Positions 60,615-64,000 of a stretch of 64,000 nucleotides of DNA are shown piece by piece. The notes below the pieces were generated by a model that had not been told where the DNA came from, searched no databases, and worked only from the letters and a program-made list of their open reading frames with translations. A program made the position numbers and the translations under genes. Position 1 is the first letter of the stretch. Each line of letters begins with the position of its first letter. The stretch is from Angomonas deanei (taxonomy: Eukaryota; Euglenozoa; Kinetoplastea; Trypanosomatida; Trypanosomatidae): assembly GCA_903995115.1 (NCBI GenBank), contig LR877164.1, positions 186,001-250,000 of the forward strand, written 5' to 3'.

Positions 60615-62015
60615 ATGTCCGAAAAGAAAATCTCTAGTAACCATAACGTCAAAGTCATTGCCGCGGCGGTGGCCGGTGGGGCTGGCTTACTCTTATTGGT
60701 GAAGCTAGGATTATGTCTTCTCGGTAAGAATGACGCCGTGCTCCTACAGCAGGCCTATGAGAACCCCAAGGAGGCCCTCACCGTCTTACTGCAGCACATC
60801 CAGCAAAAAAACAAATCCGTTTTTAATAATAATCATCATAATATCAATGCGAATGATATTGTGTTATTGTCGGATCTGGTGTTTTTGTTGCGTGGCGGGG
60901 ATAGCACCAAGCCTACCACTTTTCATATTAACAAGGAAAATGAAAATAATAAAAGTAAGCCCATCGTCCCTTGCGGTCAGTACCGTGTGCCACCCCGCTT
61001 CATTGGCTATCTACAAGACCGCTACCTCCCCGCCGTGCAACATCTCATTTCTGAAAAAAGTGAAACGCAAATGGAGCAAAAAGCGGTTTTGTTATTTCGA
61101 GAAATCTGTGTCGAGTGTGAGATGCTAGCGCAACTCGCCCGGTGTGACTTCACGCTACGGCGACTAGAGGTGGAGCGGGAGGCAGAGTTCATTGCGCTTA
61201 TCCCGGACGGCCCCATCACCCTCAACAATGTTCAAAATCGCTACGATAATATTAATATTAAAACGGTGTTGACCGACTTGTGGAATCAATGCACGGCGGT
61301 GTGCAAGGCCAACAACGATACCACGATTTTGAAAAGTAATAATAACAATGAGCCCGATTGGAGCTTGCTGGGGTTTCAGAGTGAGAATCCACTCACGGAC
61401 TTACGAGCGAGTGGTCTCGTCGGCATCAAACAACTTTTACACTTTGCTAAAATGTTCCCAAAAGAATTTTACGAAATGATTTCCTACAATAAAAATATTC
61501 AGCAGGAGGAAAAAGATTGTTGGTATTTGCTCGCCGTCGTCAGTTTTAAGTTTACCGCTCAAATATTATTATCGTTTGAGAACTTGGGCAGTGAAGGGGA
61601 TGCGGCGCTGTTCCCTTTGTGCAAAAACCACTTGGAAGTAATTTACGATACGGTCGTACAAAATCAAAATTCAAAGAATAATAATAATAATAATACCGTT
61701 CCTAACTTATTTCCGGTCTGCCGCCGTCGTGCACTGCTGGCGAGTGCGTTTCAGAACATGAATCAAACGAACGACTACAATAGTATCAGCGAGGCCTGTG
61801 TCGGGGTCTGGAAGGCGACCAGCGACAGCCCCCAGCACGCCGAGGCTGGGCTCTACCTCCTTCACCATCTACTATTATTACACTTCAAGGCGTGTTGGGA
61901 GAAGGATCGGCCGCATGTGATGGAGTTTAATAGTTATGTCCCCAAGAGTGTGTTCAAGACGTTTTTTAATAAGGGTTGGACGGTGCCGGAGGGAATTTAT
62001 AGTGCCCCGCAATAG
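60615..62015 (+). CDS. N-terminally anchored protein, unknown function
   Basis: A 466-residue protein starting MSEKKISSNHNVKVIAAAVA, with one hydrophobic segment at about 13-36 that is probably an N-terminal signal anchor. The rest looks helical and soluble, interrupted by short Asn runs (about residues 71-80, 238-243, 355-361). Regions such as LLQQAYENPKEALTVLLQHI and the conserved-looking Cys/Leu helices near 155-190 suggest a repeat-like helical fold. No family is recognised. The ATG at 60615 is chosen because upstream sequence in frame has the composition of a leader. Confidence 0.65.
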   Translation: MSEKKISSNHNVKVIAAAVAGGAGLLLLVKLGLCLLGKNDAVLLQQAYENPKEALTVLLQHIQQKNKSVFNNNHHNINANDIVLLSDLVFLLRGGDSTKPTTFHINKENENNKSKPIVPCGQYRVPPRFIGYLQDRYLPAVQHLISEKSETQMEQKAVLLFREICVECEMLAQLARCDFTLRRLEVEREAEFIALIPDGPITLNNVQNRYDNINIKTVLTDLWNQCTAVCKANNDTTILKSNNNNEPDWSLLGFQSENPLTDLRASGLVGIKQLLHFAKMFPKEFYEMISYNKNIQQEEKDCWYLLAVVSFKFTAQILLSFENLGSEGDAALFPLCKNHLEVIYDTVVQNQNSKNNNNNNTVPNLFPVCRRRALLASAFQNMNQTNDYNSISEACVGVWKATSDSPQHAEAGLYLLHHLLLLHFKACWEKDRPHVMEFNSYVPKSVFKTFFNKGWTVPEGIYSAPQ

Positions 62016-62196
62016 AAGACCTATCGACAACAAAAAAAAAATATACTTGTGAAGTAAAAAAAAAAAAACAACAACAACGTGTTCGTTTTTTTTTTTTTTT
62101 GTACTCTATTTGATTTATTTTTCCAAGTTATATCCATTTCTTTCTTTTTATTTTTTTTTAAAAAATTTTTAGAACCAGTAGAGCATTATTATCATC

Positions 62197-63780
62197 ATGT
62201 CACTCAATATTAACGCTGAAGAGTGGAAACCGACTGGAAACACTATTTTCTCAGACGGCTTTGCGCTACCACCCTCCACTGATACCGAAACTAATAATAA
62301 TAAGGGCTCTTTGTTTAATGTCAACAGTCCTGCGTTCACCCCACAGACGTACAATAGTATTACGCATCATAATAGTGACAGCGAGGATGACCCTACACAG
62401 AGGGCGGTCGAAGAGTACGTACCTTCTTTTTTGTTGCATCATCAAACAAACGATAATAATAATAATCATAATAATATATCTTCGCCATTTAATTGGGAGG
62501 AAAAGTTTCAGGAAGTGATGGCACTCACCGAAAAGTTAATCAAAGAACAGATAGAAGGACCCACCGAGGAGGAACACAACAACAATACTAATACAAATAA
62601 TAATAATAATCATAATCAGAAAACAGGAGAAACTTCACCGGCCACTAATGCTAAAAAAGCACCGTCCGTGGCGGTCACGCCTAAACCAAAATTAATGAAT
62701 AATAATAATAATAACAATAATCAGCATACCTCGATTGACTTGGACGATGGTTTACCGCCTCTCACCGCGAACGGGAACCGCCGTTGGAAGCGCCCTACGA
62801 AATCTCAACAAAAACGAGAAGTCAGCCAGAAAAAAGCCTTTGAAGAGTTCGCCGCCGCCTTGCTGCACTCCGTCAGTCCTTTCATGAGCCCTCTACGTCA
62901 ATACTGTCAATCCTCCCTTCCGCATTTGAAGGTAGACCAGCGGTTCGGGAAGGTGGGCCAGCCGCAGACGGCGATTGCGAATTTCATTGTCGCACCGATC
63001 ATCACCACATACCGCCCTCGGCACTTTCATGACTTGAGTCCGGGGGATTTGCTAGAGTTTCACTACGAGCTGTCGCTGGTGCTGACGAAAGGCATTGAGG
63101 GGGTCGATAAGATTATGATCGGCTACGGTCCCATGTGGAAGCGATACGCGGTGCCGTACTTTTATTTACACTGCAAGGACTACGCCCAACAGGTGAAGCG
63201 ACTGTGCCCCGAGGAGATCCCCAACTCTCGTGCGGAGGCCATCTACGAAAGTGATATTGTGAAAAATATTACCGATATTGTTCTGGTGGTGGAGCAGCTG
63301 GAGGTGTTAAATAACATTTCCTTCCTGGAAGCCCTCCGACGACGGGTGGATCTCTCCGCCCTGTACGACACGTTTCAATTATTTTTTGAGCCCATTGAAA
63401 ATTATACGATTGAGATCACCAATCTGAATTCGGTGCCGTCACAGTTTTATATTAAGGCGAGCATGACGGAGTTGGCGCAGAAACCACAGCCTATCGTGCT
63501 GCATGGGGATCCCAATATCTGGGAAGAATTACCCACCGTCTCGCGTGTGGTCGTCGTCGACGAAGCGAATCATCATAACAATCATAATAGTCATAATGAA
63601 AAGGAAACACCGTATTATACAGAGAATCCTTCGACCGGCGGCAGACGGAAAGGAGGAAAGAAGAAACGAAATAATAATCATAATAATAATATGTTAATGG
63701 TAGTGGTGCCGGTGTTGCTGAGTGCTGTGTGTATTGCCACGACGGCAGCCATCGTGCTAGCGAAGGAAAAACGTAAATAA
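62197..63780 (+). CDS. Tail-anchored Asn-rich protein, unknown function
   Basis: A 527-residue protein. The first 215 residues are low complexity with Asn runs. A conserved-looking soluble domain follows (about 215-450, from KKAFEEFAAALLHSVSPFMS through GYGPMWKRYAVPYFYLHCKD). The end is a basic Gly/Lys-rich stretch, a hydrophobic segment (VVVPVLLSAVCIATTAAIVL, about 503-522) and a Lys/Arg tail. This is the layout of a C-tail-anchored membrane protein, for example of mitochondria, peroxisomes or ER. Its upstream neighbour is anchored by its N-terminus, but no functional link is shown. Confidence 0.7.
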   Translation: MSLNINAEEWKPTGNTIFSDGFALPPSTDTETNNNKGSLFNVNSPAFTPQTYNSITHHNSDSEDDPTQRAVEEYVPSFLLHHQTNDNNNNHNNISSPFNWEEKFQEVMALTEKLIKEQIEGPTEEEHNNNTNTNNNNNHNQKTGETSPATNAKKAPSVAVTPKPKLMNNNNNNNNQHTSIDLDDGLPPLTANGNRRWKRPTKSQQKREVSQKKAFEEFAAALLHSVSPFMSPLRQYCQSSLPHLKVDQRFGKVGQPQTAIANFIVAPIITTYRPRHFHDLSPGDLLEFHYELSLVLTKGIEGVDKIMIGYGPMWKRYAVPYFYLHCKDYAQQVKRLCPEEIPNSRAEAIYESDIVKNITDIVLVVEQLEVLNNISFLEALRRRVDLSALYDTFQLFFEPIENYTIEITNLNSVPSQFYIKASMTELAQKPQPIVLHGDPNIWEELPTVSRVVVVDEANHHNNHNSHNEKETPYYTENPSTGGRRKGGKKKRNNNHNNNMLMVVVPVLLSAVCIATTAAIVLAKEKRK

Positions 63781-64000
63781 TATACTTATTATTATACATA
63801 TAAACTTAACGAAAAATCAACAATGATAATATTTATAAAACCCGTTTTTTTAATTTTTTTTTTTGAATGCAATATTTTCTGTTTCACCAACATGTTGTTT
63901 CAGGAGAAAACACAAGCAAAAACCCACATCACCATGATACATACAATTATTCTTTCCCTCTTTTTCTCTTTTTAAGCAACAATCAAAAAATAAAATCCCT
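63781..64000 (+). other. Intergenic region at the window end
   Basis: AT-rich sequence with T-runs and a T/C-rich stretch (about 63948-63975), compatible with a splice acceptor for a gene beyond the window. Confidence 0.4.

Noticed and set aside
1-64000. LTR retroelements, Polintons, virus-like genes, CRISPR arrays, insertion sequences
   Set aside because: No reverse transcriptase, integrase, capsid or transposase-like protein, and no paired long terminal repeats, were recognised anywhere in the window.

Overview
The window looks like a stretch of a kinetoplastid (Euglenozoa) nuclear genome, probably not a standard trypanosomatid. Every supported protein gene lies on the + strand and none shows an intron. 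Gaps between genes are short, and many 5' ends follow a polypyrimidine tract and an AG, as expected for polycistronic transcription with trans-splicing. The small-RNA array at 32.8-35.5 kb contains single-hairpin RNAs ending in an AGA box, a Euglenozoan trait. The taxonomic placement is inference; no spliced leader or rRNA was identified with certainty.

Layout. 1-10.4 kb: a tandem array of BK/Slo-like potassium channels (one tail fragment, two near-identical copies, one diverged copy). 10.6-12.6 kb: two membrane proteins. 12.8-17 kb: an ATRX-like SNF2 ATPase whose 3' end breaks up over several frames. 17-20.45 kb: a GC-rich island without a convincing gene, with a striking switch in A/T strand asymmetry. 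20.5-32.6 kb: dihydroceramide desaturase, a probable mitochondrial protein, two small proteins, a membrane PAS/STE-type kinase with remnants resembling a hybrid histidine kinase, an ankyrin protein, a TRAPPC12-like protein and a coiled-coil protein. 32.8-35.5 kb: a dense array of repeated structured small RNAs. 35.7-51 kb: ADP-ribosylglycohydrolase (J1-crystallin type), an Eaf6-like subunit, UTP10/HEATR1, MGMT, two C2H2 zinc-finger proteins and EB1. 51.4-63.8 kb: five consecutive genes full of AAT/AAC-encoded asparagine runs, including a DUF789-like protein and a DOT1-like methyltransferase.

About twelve reading-frame breaks occur inside otherwise convincing genes, most of them in or next to homopolymers. 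They may be assembly errors, real pseudogenisation or, in one case (TRAPPC12, a perfect A AAA AAG heptamer), a programmed -1 frameshift. Coordinates for those genes span the whole probable coding region.

There is no sign of an operon-like pathway; as in other kinetoplastid clusters, neighbours are functionally mixed. Chromatin proteins (SNF2, Eaf6, DOT1-like) and ribosome biogenesis (UTP10 plus a probable snoRNA array) recur but are not contiguous.
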